From positions 62,001 through 126,000 of the forward strand of contig NZ_MDDR01000022.1 of NCBI RefSeq assembly GCF_001870435.1: a stretch of 64,000 nucleotides of DNA. The letters run 5' to 3'. Under the pieces are notes generated by a model that had not been told where the DNA came from, made no database searches, and saw nothing but the letters and a program-made list of their open reading frames with translations. Shown in pieces: positions 37,746-46,006 of this stretch; within the stretch, counting starts at the first letter, position 1, and each line of letters begins with the position of its first letter. The translations under genes and the position numbers were made by a program. The stretch is from Pseudomonas costantinii (lineage in GTDB: Bacteria; Pseudomonadota; Gammaproteobacteria; Pseudomonadales; Pseudomonadaceae).

Positions 37746-38672
37746 TCAGGCTTTCGGTTGGATTAGTTGCAGGGTTAGCGCCCGGAGAAATAATCGAACC
37801 TCGCCATCATTAAGCCGCCTATAGGCTTGCTTACAATCCTTATCGCTATTTTCGATATCGGTATAAAAATTCGAATCCTTTGGCATTACGAATATCGCAG
37901 TTTTATCCGCATCGTCACCTTTTTCTGCCTCTACGCGAACTCTTGCCTTGAACGTAGCGAGTAGATTTTTTCTTTCTTCATTAGCACCTCCAGCAGGGCT
38001 GAGTGACCGGAATAGCGCAGATACATAGCTCAGGTAAGTTTCCGCATGACCATTCACAAAAATGGAGTCTGGCTTCTCCCCCCATGGGGTGTTCTCAAAT
38101 GCGTGTCCAACAAACTCACCGTATGCGTGAAGCTGCCCACCCTGTGAGTAAACATGGGCATAGCTGTCACCTAGGGCGTGAATTAGGAAGCCTGTCTGCC
38201 AGTCGGGTTGGTTGGTGAGGAAAGATTGATGCACCAGGATTTCAAGCTTTGAGCGTCGGTATGCGACTGCTTGGCCATTCCCGCCATGCAAAGAGTGCAG
38301 GCTGTTGAGAATGTCATGCCTATAGCCCGTATACGCTGGCAGACCCCAGACGGCAACAAGAGGTGCTGAGTAACGTACGGCGAGGTCATCTGGGGCTTGG
38401 CTGTAGCAAGACAAACTTTCAATCCTATGTCTATCAAGGCCAAGCATGCTTGCAATGAAGCCAGACGTTGCGATATGGCCATCCTTTTCATATAGAGGTA
38501 CAAGGTCAAGGTGTAGCTCAGACAGCACAGCTATATCCCCGCCCGGTACTTTTGGGCTTTTCACGCGCTCAGTAACGGGGACAGCGGTGAAATCGTGCTG
38601 AGAGGCACAGCTTGTGAGACCAATCAAGGCACTGGTGAAAACAAGTTTTTGGACTGCCCTGTGATATCCCAT
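37746..38672 (-). CDS. Lipoprotein with H-x3-D-x3-H segment, function unknown
   Basis: A 308-residue protein with a lipoprotein signal (LIGLTSCAS; lipidated Cys ~22). The centre contains FLIHALGDSYAHVYSQGG (~161-178), an His-x3-Asp-x3-His arrangement seen in metal-binding phospholipase C-like and DUF6765-like proteins, and FVGHAFENTP further on gives another His. This suggests an outer-membrane-anchored metal-dependent hydrolase, but it is motif-level inference. Thirty bases downstream of a second lipoprotein gene on the same strand, probably one operon. G+C is visibly lower than the flanking core genes, which suggests acquisition. Confidence 0.65.
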   Translation of the reverse strand: MGYHRAVQKLVFTSALIGLTSCASQHDFTAVPVTERVKSPKVPGGDIAVLSELHLDLVPLYEKDGHIATSGFIASMLGLDRHRIESLSCYSQAPDDLAVRYSAPLVAVWGLPAYTGYRHDILNSLHSLHGGNGQAVAYRRSKLEILVHQSFLTNQPDWQTGFLIHALGDSYAHVYSQGGQLHAYGEFVGHAFENTPWGEKPDSIFVNGHAETYLSYVSALFRSLSPAGGANEERKNLLATFKARVRVEAEKGDDADKTAIFVMPKDSNFYTDIENSDKDCKQAYRRLNDGEVRLFLRALTLQLIQPKA

Positions 38673-38702
38673 GTTTCTCTCCTGGTTTGAATACTCGGTG
38701 CC

Positions 38703-39602
38703 TCAGTTTTGCTTCGCAGCGGCGGCAGGTTTGGAGTCCTCAGATACCGTCGACTGGATACCTGGTATGGCGTAGATTCGGATTAAATCACTGCGTTTAT
38801 CAGATAAATCGTTGATTTTGTTTTTTATCCGTATCGTTTCAGCTGTATCCGGAATAATCGTTTTGTCGCTAAGCCTCCCTTTCTCGTAGGTGATAGCGTC
38901 ATCCACCATTTTCAATGACCCAGCCAAATCGACTTTGGAGTCTGATGATTTGGAGTTGGCACGAGCCAGAATGCTAGACACAGCAATAGGTATTGAGCAC
39001 AGCTCGTGGTACGAGATCGCATCAGATAATGCGGCGGTAGGGCCGTACTCTTCGATGCTTTTATTCTGTTGCAGCACAATCCGTGTGAGCTCAGTTTTGC
39101 GCATGGTAAGGATTTCTTTTGCCACAGTTGGGACGAGCTCCCCCCCATACATTTCGTTATTGATCGAACCACGCATCTCGTTAGTGACCGCCGATGTTCC
39201 CGCCAAATTTTGAGCTGCTCGACCACCCACAACTGCGGCCGCTGCGGCAGTCGCTGTCGTAATAGTGCTGTACCAAACATTGGTCACTGCTCTTCGCCCA
39301 TAGATCGACGAGATAAAGTCTCCACAGTAAATATCGGATTGTGCGAGCAAACTGAATTGAGCCTCGTTCCGTTTTTCCTTGGTGGGGCCGCCTTTATTAA
39401 GCGCATCAATGATTTCGTCGGTGGACTTTAGCTTGATCCCAGATACTTCTAGAATTGGATCTGCCCTATTAGGGGGCGTGAAGTGCGTCGGCCGATCAGA
39501 GCATGCTGTGCCCATCAAGACAACCGATAGCGAAAGCCCAAATTTCCACCATGAGGCTCTAGCCTCATCGCTACCGATAACTCCATTTGTAGGCACTGCC
39601 AT
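38703..39602 (-). CDS. Putative lipoprotein, function unknown
   Basis: A 299-residue protein. After a charged N-terminus comes a hydrophobic stretch with lipobox LMGTACSD (Cys ~34). An Ala-rich hydrophobic segment at ~112-130 (ITTATAAAAAVVGGRAA) could span or insert in a membrane; the rest is helical and charged. I do not recognise a family. The start at 39602 is the only one upstream of the lipobox that I can support. It forms an apparent operon with the lipoprotein gene at 37746-38672. The pairing of two lipoproteins, one with a metal-binding-like motif, in a low-G+C patch could be an envelope-acting accessory module. Confidence 0.6.
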   Translation of the reverse strand: MAVPTNGVIGSDEARASWWKFGLSLSVVLMGTACSDRPTHFTPPNRADPILEVSGIKLKSTDEIIDALNKGGPTKEKRNEAQFSLLAQSDIYCGDFISSIYGRRAVTNVWYSTITTATAAAAAVVGGRAAQNLAGTSAVTNEMRGSINNEMYGGELVPTVAKEILTMRKTELTRIVLQQNKSIEEYGPTAALSDAISYHELCSIPIAVSSILARANSKSSDSKVDLAGSLKMVDDAITYEKGRLSDKTIIPDTAETIRIKNKINDLSDKRSDLIRIYAIPGIQSTVSEDSKPAAAAKQN

Positions 39603-39661
39603 AGCCGGTCCCCAAGTATCGTGCGCTCAGTAATATTTTATATAGCAGCGATTAGCCATAA

Positions 39662-39838
39662 CGCCAGGCGATCAACGAAGAGAGTAGGGGAGCACTGCTT
39701 CACGGGCTGGAGTGCCTGTATGACGAGATCCTCGTTGATGAGGTGCAAGACCTCAGCAGTTACGACTGGGAAATTCTCGACGTACTGTTCCATTCGTCCA
39801 TCGACATACGAATGGTCGGCGATACACGATGGGGATAG
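39662..39838 (+). pseudogene. UvrD/Rep-type helicase fragment
   Basis: Fifty-eight codons with no start that read as the Walker-B region of a UvrD-like superfamily 1 helicase: CLYDEILVDEVQDLSSYDWE followed by LDVLFHSSIDIRMVGDTRW and a TAG. The DEVQDL and VGD.RQ-like signatures are characteristic; here the final Gln is Trp, and a stop comes at once. In-frame TAA (39659-39661) closes it on the left. It is therefore a short internal scrap of a helicase gene. Such helicases occur in phage-defence systems (for example Gabija GajB), which fits the accessory neighbourhood but does not prove it. Confidence 0.7.
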
Positions 39839-39904
39839 CTCAATTAAATAGCCATTTAGTTTAGTTATATTTTTAAGAAATAACGCAGATGGGAGAGGGC
39901 ATAC

Positions 39905-40579
39905 TCATTCAAGAACTTTCGGCAGGCTCGTGCCAGTCATGATTTTATTATCTGGGCCTATGAATTCGAACTCATCGCTGTAAGCGTAAATCTGTCTAGT
40001 CGCATCGCGGATAGTTCTACTGTTAAAAGCGGCAACAGCCTCTTTGTCTAATGAAACCATTCTTTCTGTGGTCTCATAATCACCGATTACAGCAAGACTT
40101 TTATTCAGTGGAATAAATGCCCTCACATCTTTTGACGCAAACCCAAGCCCCCAGCCATCGTCAATTCGAGATGCGTGAGGTATGAGGTGTACGGGGTAAT
40201 CTGAGGTGATAAACCCTGGTGAATCATCGCCGGCTTTAAGAAAAATCCATTTTCGATCGGGCAGGCATTGATGAATATCTCCAATAATATTCAGCTCCAG
40301 TGACGCATGTTTAGATGTATTCATCTCTAACGCGGCAGCAGCCCCAGGTGATTTCAAGCCTTCCTGTCCCAGTGCCGAGATAATAAGTATCTGGTTAAGA
40401 GGTTGGACGCTCTCGGCAAATGACTGCCTACATATCAGACTCATGTTCGTTGCCATTCGATTTATTGAAGGTAACTCATGTGCCTGATTTTCGCGTCCGC
40501 GAAAACGACGGCAGGAGGCAGCACCAGGCTTCAAATCTGACCACCAGAGCCCCCCAGCTCCATATATGATAATTCGCAT
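39905..40579 (-). pseudogene. DUF4238-like protein, N-terminally truncated
   Basis: A 224-codon frame. From about residue 42 (MATNMSLICRQ) onward it looks like the C-terminal half of DUF4238 proteins, notably WIFLKAGDDSPGFITSDYPV and RAFIPLNKSLAVIGDY. The usual N-terminus of the family, with its His-His-Tyr-Val-Pro-type motif and ~100 further residues, is missing. The first ~40 codons read like unrelated joined sequence. I take it as a 5'-truncated remnant; expression from the inner ATG is possible but unsupported by a ribosome-binding site. DUF4238 genes are common in accessory islands. Confidence 0.55.
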
Positions 40580-40720
40580 AATGTATATTATGTTAAATCA
40601 GGTGTTATGTCAGATATGTTCATGAGCGCGTTAAACCACTGATTCGACAAAGCCGCTTCTGACGTCCACTCTCTCAACGGGCCATGTCCTCGTGTTCATG
40701 GCGAGTCCTTGAATGAGGTG

Positions 40721-40797
40721 TGAATCGCCCCGGATTCTCTAGACACCTTGCAAGCTCAATGCGTACAGCTTTTCAAACGCTAAGGGCTCAATCCGCA
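40721..40797 (-). mobile_element. IS3-family end and transposase tail (scar)
   Basis: At 40721 the sequence TGAATCGCCCCGG, continuing to TAGACACC, has the form of an IS3-type terminal inverted repeat starting with TG. Read inward on the minus strand, the codons just before it give EPLAFEKLYALSLQGV followed by TAG (stop at 40739-40741), which looks like the C-terminus of an OrfB transposase. The match stops at about 40797, exactly where the sensor kinase gene ends. Only the last ~19 codons and one end of the element remain. Family assignment is from memory of similar Pseudomonas IS ends. Confidence 0.6.
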
Positions 40798-40798
40798 T

Positions 40799-42133
40799 TT
40801 ACCCTGGCAGGCACAAAAACTGGACGCGGACTTCAAACCCCTCTTCTCGCCCCGTCGCCGGCGAAGCCAGGGCCATCGTCGCGTTGACACCCAGCACAAT
40901 CGTTTTGGCAATCGCCAAGCCCAACCCTGAACCACTGGCTTCGCTGTTACCCCGCACAAAGCGTTCGGTCAGGCGCTGCAACACCTCCTCGGGCACGGCC
41001 GGGCCGCCGTTGATCACCTGCAGCAGCGCCTGGTCCGTGAGGCTGACTTCGACCGGCTGGTCCACGGCACCGTACTTCAACGCATTTTCGATCAGGTTGC
41101 GCAGCAGGATGCCAAACGCATCAGGGTCTATCGCTGAGTAAACGCTGCGCTGGGTGGGTAGTCGCAACTCAATTCGTTGCCCACTGCTGCGATTCCACTC
41201 GTCCACCCCGTGGGCCAATAACGGGATCAGGTCCTGGGGCGCCTCGGATAACAGCCCACCACCCTCGGCCTTGGCCAGTTGCATGAGCTTTTCCGAGAGC
41301 CGCGCCAGGTCGCGCAATGAGTTTTCGATCTTCGCCGCGCGCACGCGTAAAGGGCCTTCTGGTGCTTCTTGCCTCAAGCGCTGAATTTGCGCCAATGTCG
41401 CGGCCAGCGGCGTGCGCAGTTCATGGGCGCTGTTTGCGGTAAAGCTGCGCTCGGCCTCCAGCGTTTTGCGCAAGCGCTCAAGCAAGTGGTTGACCGCGTC
41501 GGCCAACGGGTCGATTTCTGCCGGCAGCCCTGCCACGTTGATCGCTGACAAATCCCCGGCCCCCCGGGTTTCCAGGGCGCGGCGATAAGCCAACACGCTG
41601 CGCAAGCTGATGCGCACAAATAACCAGGTGCCTAACAGACTGATAGGAACCAACGCCAACAACGGCAGCAACAACGCAAACAAGGCTTCCTGCGCCGCTT
41701 CACGGCGATGCGCCAGCGGTTCGGCAATCTCAATGAACAGCGTTTTGCGTAGCGCGCTAGCCCCATACAGCCGGTACTTTTCAGTGGTGGAAAACCCTTC
41801 ATCCGGATGTTTGTTGAAGATCTTCGGGTTGGCATCGTGGGATTGCATCAAAATCCGGCCCTGTGCATCACGCACCAGATAGGTCAGGTATTCCTTGTGC
41901 ATTTTCAGGGTGGCCACGTGTTGTGCTTCGCGGGGCGCCTCGCGGTTGCTGATCTCCAGCACGGCCAAGGGCAGGATGCGTTGCGCGGTCTCTTCCAGGG
42001 CGCTGTCGAACGCCTCGTTCAGTTCATGTTGCACCACCAACCAGGCACCGACGGTCGCTCCCAGCCAGAGCAAGGTCATTCCCAGGGTCAATCCCAGGCC
42101 GAGGCGTTTTTGCAGGCTTATCGGCGACTTCAT
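40799..42133 (-). CDS. Sensor histidine kinase (QseC/PmrB-type)
   Basis: A 444-residue membrane kinase: TM1 (~12-32), periplasmic domain (~35-155), TM2 (~158-178), HAMP-like linker, HisKA with ANSAHELRTPLAA (phospho-His ~239), and HATPase_c with GNSEASGSGLGLAIAK. Overlaps the upstream regulator gene by 4 bases (ATGA). It is divergent from the PepSY/flavoreductase genes, which it probably controls. The last residues (VQFLCLPG) directly abut an IS3-type scar, so the extreme C-terminus may have been altered. The signal is unknown; metals or envelope redox state are candidates from context. Confidence 0.9.
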   Translation of the reverse strand: MKSPISLQKRLGLGLTLGMTLLWLGATVGAWLVVQHELNEAFDSALEETAQRILPLAVLEISNREAPREAQHVATLKMHKEYLTYLVRDAQGRILMQSHDANPKIFNKHPDEGFSTTEKYRLYGASALRKTLFIEIAEPLAHRREAAQEALFALLLPLLALVPISLLGTWLFVRISLRSVLAYRRALETRGAGDLSAINVAGLPAEIDPLADAVNHLLERLRKTLEAERSFTANSAHELRTPLAATLAQIQRLRQEAPEGPLRVRAAKIENSLRDLARLSEKLMQLAKAEGGGLLSEAPQDLIPLLAHGVDEWNRSSGQRIELRLPTQRSVYSAIDPDAFGILLRNLIENALKYGAVDQPVEVSLTDQALLQVINGGPAVPEEVLQRLTERFVRGNSEASGSGLGLAIAKTIVLGVNATMALASPATGREEGFEVRVQFLCLPG

Positions 42134-42789
42134 ACTGGCGTCAACCGATAACCCATGCCACGAACGGTCTCAACCAGGTCGCGTCCCAGTTTTTTACGCA
42201 GGCGACTGATATAGACCTCAATGGTGTTGCTCTCGATCTCCGCGCCAAAAGCGTACAGACGCTCTTCGAGCTGGGACTTCGACAGCAACGCATTGGGGCG
42301 CTGCACGAATGCCTCGAACAGCGCCCACTCACGTGCGGTCAAATCCACGGTGATACCGGCGCGCTGGACTGTGCGAGCGTTCATGTCGATCTGCAGTTCA
42401 CCGAGTTTGATCTGCGGGTTGGGGTTACCGCTGTAACGTCGGGCCACGGCTGCCACCCGGGCCGAGAGTTCAAACAGGTCGAACGGTTTGACCAAGTAGT
42501 CGTCAGCGCCGGCATTGAGGCCGGCAATGCGATCGGATATTTGGTCCTGGGCGGTGAGGATAATCACCGGGGTCACGTTGCCTGCTGAGCGCTGCTCGCG
42601 CAAAAAGTCCAACCCGCGACCGTCCGGCAACATCAGGTCCAGCAGGATCAAGTCATAAGGCGTGGTGCGCACGCTATTGCTTGCGTGGTTCAGGCGCTGC
42701 ACCCAATCAACCGCATGGCCGTCGTCGGCGATCTGCTCGCGCACTGCCTCCCCCAGCCCGGGGGCATCCTCAACCAATAAAACCCGCAT
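42130..42789 (-). CDS. OmpR/PhoB-type response regulator
   Basis: A 219-residue regulator: receiver (~1-115) with LVEDAPGLG, Asp51 in LILLDLMLPDGRG and Lys in LVKPFD; winged-helix DNA-binding domain (~125-217) ending VETVRGMGYRLTPV. Partner of the kinase at 40799-42133. The intergenic region to the divergent PepSY gene (42790-42920) contains a perfect 7-bp inverted repeat that may be its site. Confidence 0.93.
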   Translation of the reverse strand: MRVLLVEDAPGLGEAVREQIADDGHAVDWVQRLNHASNSVRTTPYDLILLDLMLPDGRGLDFLREQRSAGNVTPVIILTAQDQISDRIAGLNAGADDYLVKPFDLFELSARVAAVARRYSGNPNPQIKLGELQIDMNARTVQRAGITVDLTAREWALFEAFVQRPNALLSKSQLEERLYAFGAEIESNTIEVYISRLRKKLGRDLVETVRGMGYRLTPV

Positions 42790-42842
42790 CTGCTACCTCT
42801 CTTGATGAGTGTCGTGCAGCACCTTAACCGCCAGACCTGAGG

Positions 42843-42858
42843 TGAATCTGAAGATTCA
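42843..42858. promoter_or_regulatory. Inverted repeat between regulator and PepSY gene
   Basis: TGAATCT-GA-AGATTCA is a perfect 7-bp inverted repeat in the 131-base divergent region. It lies 54 bases from the regulator start and about 63 bases from the PepSY start, a suitable place for a shared operator. OmpR-type regulators more often use direct repeats, so the assignment to this regulator is tentative. Confidence 0.4.
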
Positions 42859-42920
42859 GCTGGTTGTCAGGAATGCCCCTTAGGGTAGGCCACAGAGGCC
42901 TATCCGGCAGGAGACAGATC

Positions 42921-43244
42921 ATGAAAACCGCATTTATTGCACGTACCGCGCTGTTGAGCCTGTTGCTCAGCGGTAGCGTGCTGGCCGATGACGACTGCAG
43001 CGAGCCCGTCAGCGATTGGCAACCGCGAGAGACCTTGCGTCAACGCGTAGAGCAGCAATACGGCTGGAGCGTGCAGCGCATCAAGGTCGACGACGGTTGC
43101 TACACGCTCAGGGGCACTGACCGCAGGGGCAACGCCATCGAGGCGCGTTATGCACCCGCCTCCCTGCGTCTGCGCACGTTGCACGTCAATTTCGGCGACG
43201 ACGGCGATGCCCGGGACTACCTCGTCAGCCCGGGTGCTGAATGA
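42921..43244 (+). CDS. Exported PepSY-domain protein
   Basis: A 107-residue protein with a Sec signal peptide (MKTAFIARTALLSLLLSGSVLA, cleaved before DDD). The mature ~85 residues form one PepSY domain, with QRVEQQYGWSVQRIKVDDGCYTLRGTDRRG as the core helix-strand pattern (~43-72). The ATG at 42921 is preceded by AGGAG. PepSY domains bind or inhibit partners in the periplasm and are common beside flavin-dependent membrane reductases. Two cysteines (DDCSE, DGCYT) may pair. First gene of the four-gene redox cluster. Confidence 0.88.
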   Translation: MKTAFIARTALLSLLLSGSVLADDDCSEPVSDWQPRETLRQRVEQQYGWSVQRIKVDDGCYTLRGTDRRGNAIEARYAPASLRLRTLHVNFGDDGDARDYLVSPGAE

Positions 43245-43329
43245 GCATTTGGATTTCTCCCCGGGCTTTCAGGTTGTTGTCAGCCAGCAAGTCCAGGCTC
43301 TCGCTACAACGCTCAACCAGGACATCCTC

Positions 43330-43800
43330 ATGAAAAAATTCATCGCTGCAACCTGCCTCGCCGGCGCCATTGCCTTGCCGGGGCTGGCCCAGGCCCGTGA
43401 AGTGACCCTGACGACCCAGCTCAAGGACTACAACGGTAATGATGCGTACCTGGCGATTTACGTCACCGATGACAACGGCCAGTACCAGAAAACCCTGTGG
43501 GTCGCCGGCAAGAAGGCCAAGTACTACCGGCATTTGACTGACTGGGCCCGCGGCAGCGGCCAGAACCCCAGGGAGTTTGATGGGGTCAGCGGTGCCAGTG
43601 TGGGCAGCGGACGCACCCTCAAAGTCAGTGTTGAATTGGCTGACACCTTGATTGATGCCGGGTATCAGATCCGAATCGACAGCGCCGTGGAGAACCAGCG
43701 TGAAGGACGAGCCGACATCAGCGTACCCCTGACCACCCAAGGATCAGGCAAGCCGGCAACCGGCAGCACTTACGTCAACGCGTTTACTTACGACCTGTAG
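43330..43800 (+). CDS. Exported DUF2271 protein with candidate flavinylation motif
   Basis: A 156-residue protein with a signal peptide ending AQA (cleavage ~22/23). The mature part is a single DUF2271 beta-domain with NDAYLAIYVTDDNGQYQKTL (~37-56) and YYRHLTDWARGSG. Residues 84-90 read D-G-V-S-G-A-S, matching the D-x-x-(S/T)-G-A-(S/T) signature at which ApbE attaches FMN in NqrC-type proteins (candidate acceptor Ser90). An apbE gene is two genes downstream. DUF2271 genes are repeatedly found with PepSY and ApbE, supporting a role as a periplasmic flavin carrier. Covalent flavin has not been shown here. Confidence 0.85.
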   Translation: MKKFIAATCLAGAIALPGLAQAREVTLTTQLKDYNGNDAYLAIYVTDDNGQYQKTLWVAGKKAKYYRHLTDWARGSGQNPREFDGVSGASVGSGRTLKVSVELADTLIDAGYQIRIDSAVENQREGRADISVPLTTQGSGKPATGSTYVNAFTYDL

Positions 43801-43825
43801 CACCCACCCCTTCAGGAGGCTGAAC

Positions 43826-46006
43826 ATGCTTCGCCAGTTTCATTCGCTGCCCGGTCTGATCGCCGCCCTGTTGGTCATGATATTGGCCATCAGTGGCGCG
43901 GTATTGTCGGTTGATCCGGCGCTGGAACGCCTGCACAACACGTCGACCGCTGCCGGCCAGCTTAATGTCGGCCAGTTGGCGGAAGGCGTCGCACATCACT
44001 TTCCAGATGTGGAGCAACTCCAGCGCACCGCCTCCGGCACGGTCATCGTCTACTACAACCGCGATGGCCAGTCCGGGGCGGAAACGGTTGACCCACTGAC
44101 CGGCCAGGGCCTCGCGCCCTACGCGCCGTCCACCTTCACCCGCTGGGTGAAAGACTTGCACCGCGCGCTGTTCATGGGCACACCGGGCCATGGCGTGTCG
44201 GGCGTCGGTGCGTTGTTCATGTTGATCCTGGCAGTGTCCGGCGCGTTGCTGCTGGCCCGGCGCCTGGGTGGCTGGCGCAACCTGCTGCGGCCACTGCGCG
44301 GCACGTTCAGCCAACGCTGGCATGCGGAAGTCGGGCGCCTGGCTTTGCTCGGGCTGCTGCTGTCGGCCGTAAGCGGGCTGTACATGGCCGCCACGACCTT
44401 CGGCTTGATCGCCGATGGCAGCCAGAGTGAACCGGCCTTCCCCACCCACCTCAGCGCCGGCCCGGCGTTACCGGTGGCGAACCTGCAGGCCTTGCAGGCC
44501 ATCGACCTGAATGACCTGCGCGAACTGGTCTACCCGAGCTTGGGCAACCCAAACGATGTGTTCTCGTTGCGCACGGCCCAGGGTGTTGGCTACGTAGACC
44601 CAGTCAGCGGCGCCCTGCTGTCCTATCAACCCCACGACTCCATGCACACCGTCTACCAATGGGTCTATCAGCTCCACACCGCAGAAGGCCTCTGGTGGCT
44701 GGGCTTGCCACTCGGGCTCTGTGCCATCTGTGTGCCATTGATGAGCGTGACCGGCATCCTGCTCTGGTGGCGCCGTCGCAAAGCCGGTCCGAACATTCGC
44801 CACAACAGCCCCGCTCACTCGGCCGACAGCGTGATTCTGGTAGGCACAGAAAACAACACCACATGGGGGTTTGCCAACACGTTACATGCGGCCTTGCATC
44901 AGGCTGGGCACCAAGTGCACAGCGCGCCGATGAATGAATGGAAAGGCGAGTACCGCAACGCCCAGAGACTGTTGATCCTCACCGCGACCCACGGTGATGG
45001 CGATGCACCGGCGTCGGCCGCGCAGTTTCTGGCACGGCTGAACCTCAAGGGCGTCAAACCCGGCCTGCCCTTTGCAGTACTGGGGTTTGGGGACCGCCAG
45101 TTTCCACAATTCTGTCAGTACGCCCATCAGGTGCAGGCAGCGCTGGAACTGGCCGGTGCCTCACCGTTGCTGGGGATGGAAACCGTCAACCGCCAGTCTT
45201 CCCAGGAATTTGCGCGTTGGGGCCACGCCCTGGCCACAGCACTGGGGCATGACTTGGCCCTGGCCCATACACCGGAGCCCCCGCGCACCTATCAACTGGA
45301 GCTGGCCGAGCGCATCGTTTATGGCGAAGAAGTGAATGCGCCAACCCACGTCCTGCGCTTCAAGGCGCACAGCGAGCTACCGGGCTTCCAGGCAGGGGAC
45401 CTGGTAGGGATTATCCCGGCGAATAGCCCAGTGCCGCGTTTTTATTCACTGGCCAGCAGTTCCACGGACGGCGTGCTCGAGATTTGCGTACGAAAACACC
45501 AAGGAGGCCTCTGCTCGCAACTCCTGCATGGCCTGGACCTCGGCGATGCGGTCGAAGCCTTTATCCAGCCCAACCCACAGTTTCGTCCTGCGTCGGGGGC
45601 ACACCCGGTGATCCTGATCGGTGCAGGTACCGGCATTGGCCCGCTGGCGGGCTTCATTCGCAACAACACTGCCCGCCACCCGATGCATTTGTATTGGGGC
45701 GGGCGCAACCCGGCCTCGGACTTTCTGTACGAGCCTGAACTTAACCGCTACCTGGCAGACCAGCGACTTACCGCATTGCGCGCGGCTTTTTCCCAGGTAC
45801 AGAACGGTGGCTACGTCCAGGACCGGCTGCGCAGTGATGCACTGTCCTTGCGCCGGCTGGTGGAAAAAGGCGCCCAGGTGCTGGTCTGCGGCAGTCGTGA
45901 AATGGCCAAAGGCGTGATGCAGACCCTGGATGAAATATTGGCTCCGCTGAACCTGAGCGTACTGACCCTCAAGGCACAAGGACGCTACCGTGAAGATGTC
46001 TACTGA
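43826..46006 (+). CDS. PepSY-TM / flavodoxin / NADPH-reductase fusion
   Basis: A 726-residue membrane flavoreductase. The N-terminal PepSY-TM part (~1-325) has four TM helices (~10-30, ~130-152, ~172-192, ~292-313) and paired histidines such as RWVKDLHRALFMG and YQLHTAEGLWW that could bind haem. Then come a flavodoxin-like domain (~332-475; VGTENNTTWGFANTL, TATHGDGDAP) and an FNR/sulfite-reductase-like FAD and NADP domain (~490-726; RFYSLASSS, GGLCSQLLHG, ILIGAGTGIGPLAGF, YWGGRNP, QDRL). It should take electrons from NADPH through FAD and FMN across the inner membrane to a periplasmic acceptor such as ferric or cupric chelates or the DUF2271 protein. Its end overlaps apbE by 17 bases. Confidence 0.92.
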   Translation: MLRQFHSLPGLIAALLVMILAISGAVLSVDPALERLHNTSTAAGQLNVGQLAEGVAHHFPDVEQLQRTASGTVIVYYNRDGQSGAETVDPLTGQGLAPYAPSTFTRWVKDLHRALFMGTPGHGVSGVGALFMLILAVSGALLLARRLGGWRNLLRPLRGTFSQRWHAEVGRLALLGLLLSAVSGLYMAATTFGLIADGSQSEPAFPTHLSAGPALPVANLQALQAIDLNDLRELVYPSLGNPNDVFSLRTAQGVGYVDPVSGALLSYQPHDSMHTVYQWVYQLHTAEGLWWLGLPLGLCAICVPLMSVTGILLWWRRRKAGPNIRHNSPAHSADSVILVGTENNTTWGFANTLHAALHQAGHQVHSAPMNEWKGEYRNAQRLLILTATHGDGDAPASAAQFLARLNLKGVKPGLPFAVLGFGDRQFPQFCQYAHQVQAALELAGASPLLGMETVNRQSSQEFARWGHALATALGHDLALAHTPEPPRTYQLELAERIVYGEEVNAPTHVLRFKAHSELPGFQAGDLVGIIPANSPVPRFYSLASSSTDGVLEICVRKHQGGLCSQLLHGLDLGDAVEAFIQPNPQFRPASGAHPVILIGAGTGIGPLAGFIRNNTARHPMHLYWGGRNPASDFLYEPELNRYLADQRLTALRAAFSQVQNGGYVQDRLRSDALSLRRLVEKGAQVLVCGSREMAKGVMQTLDEILAPLNLSVLTLKAQGRYREDVY

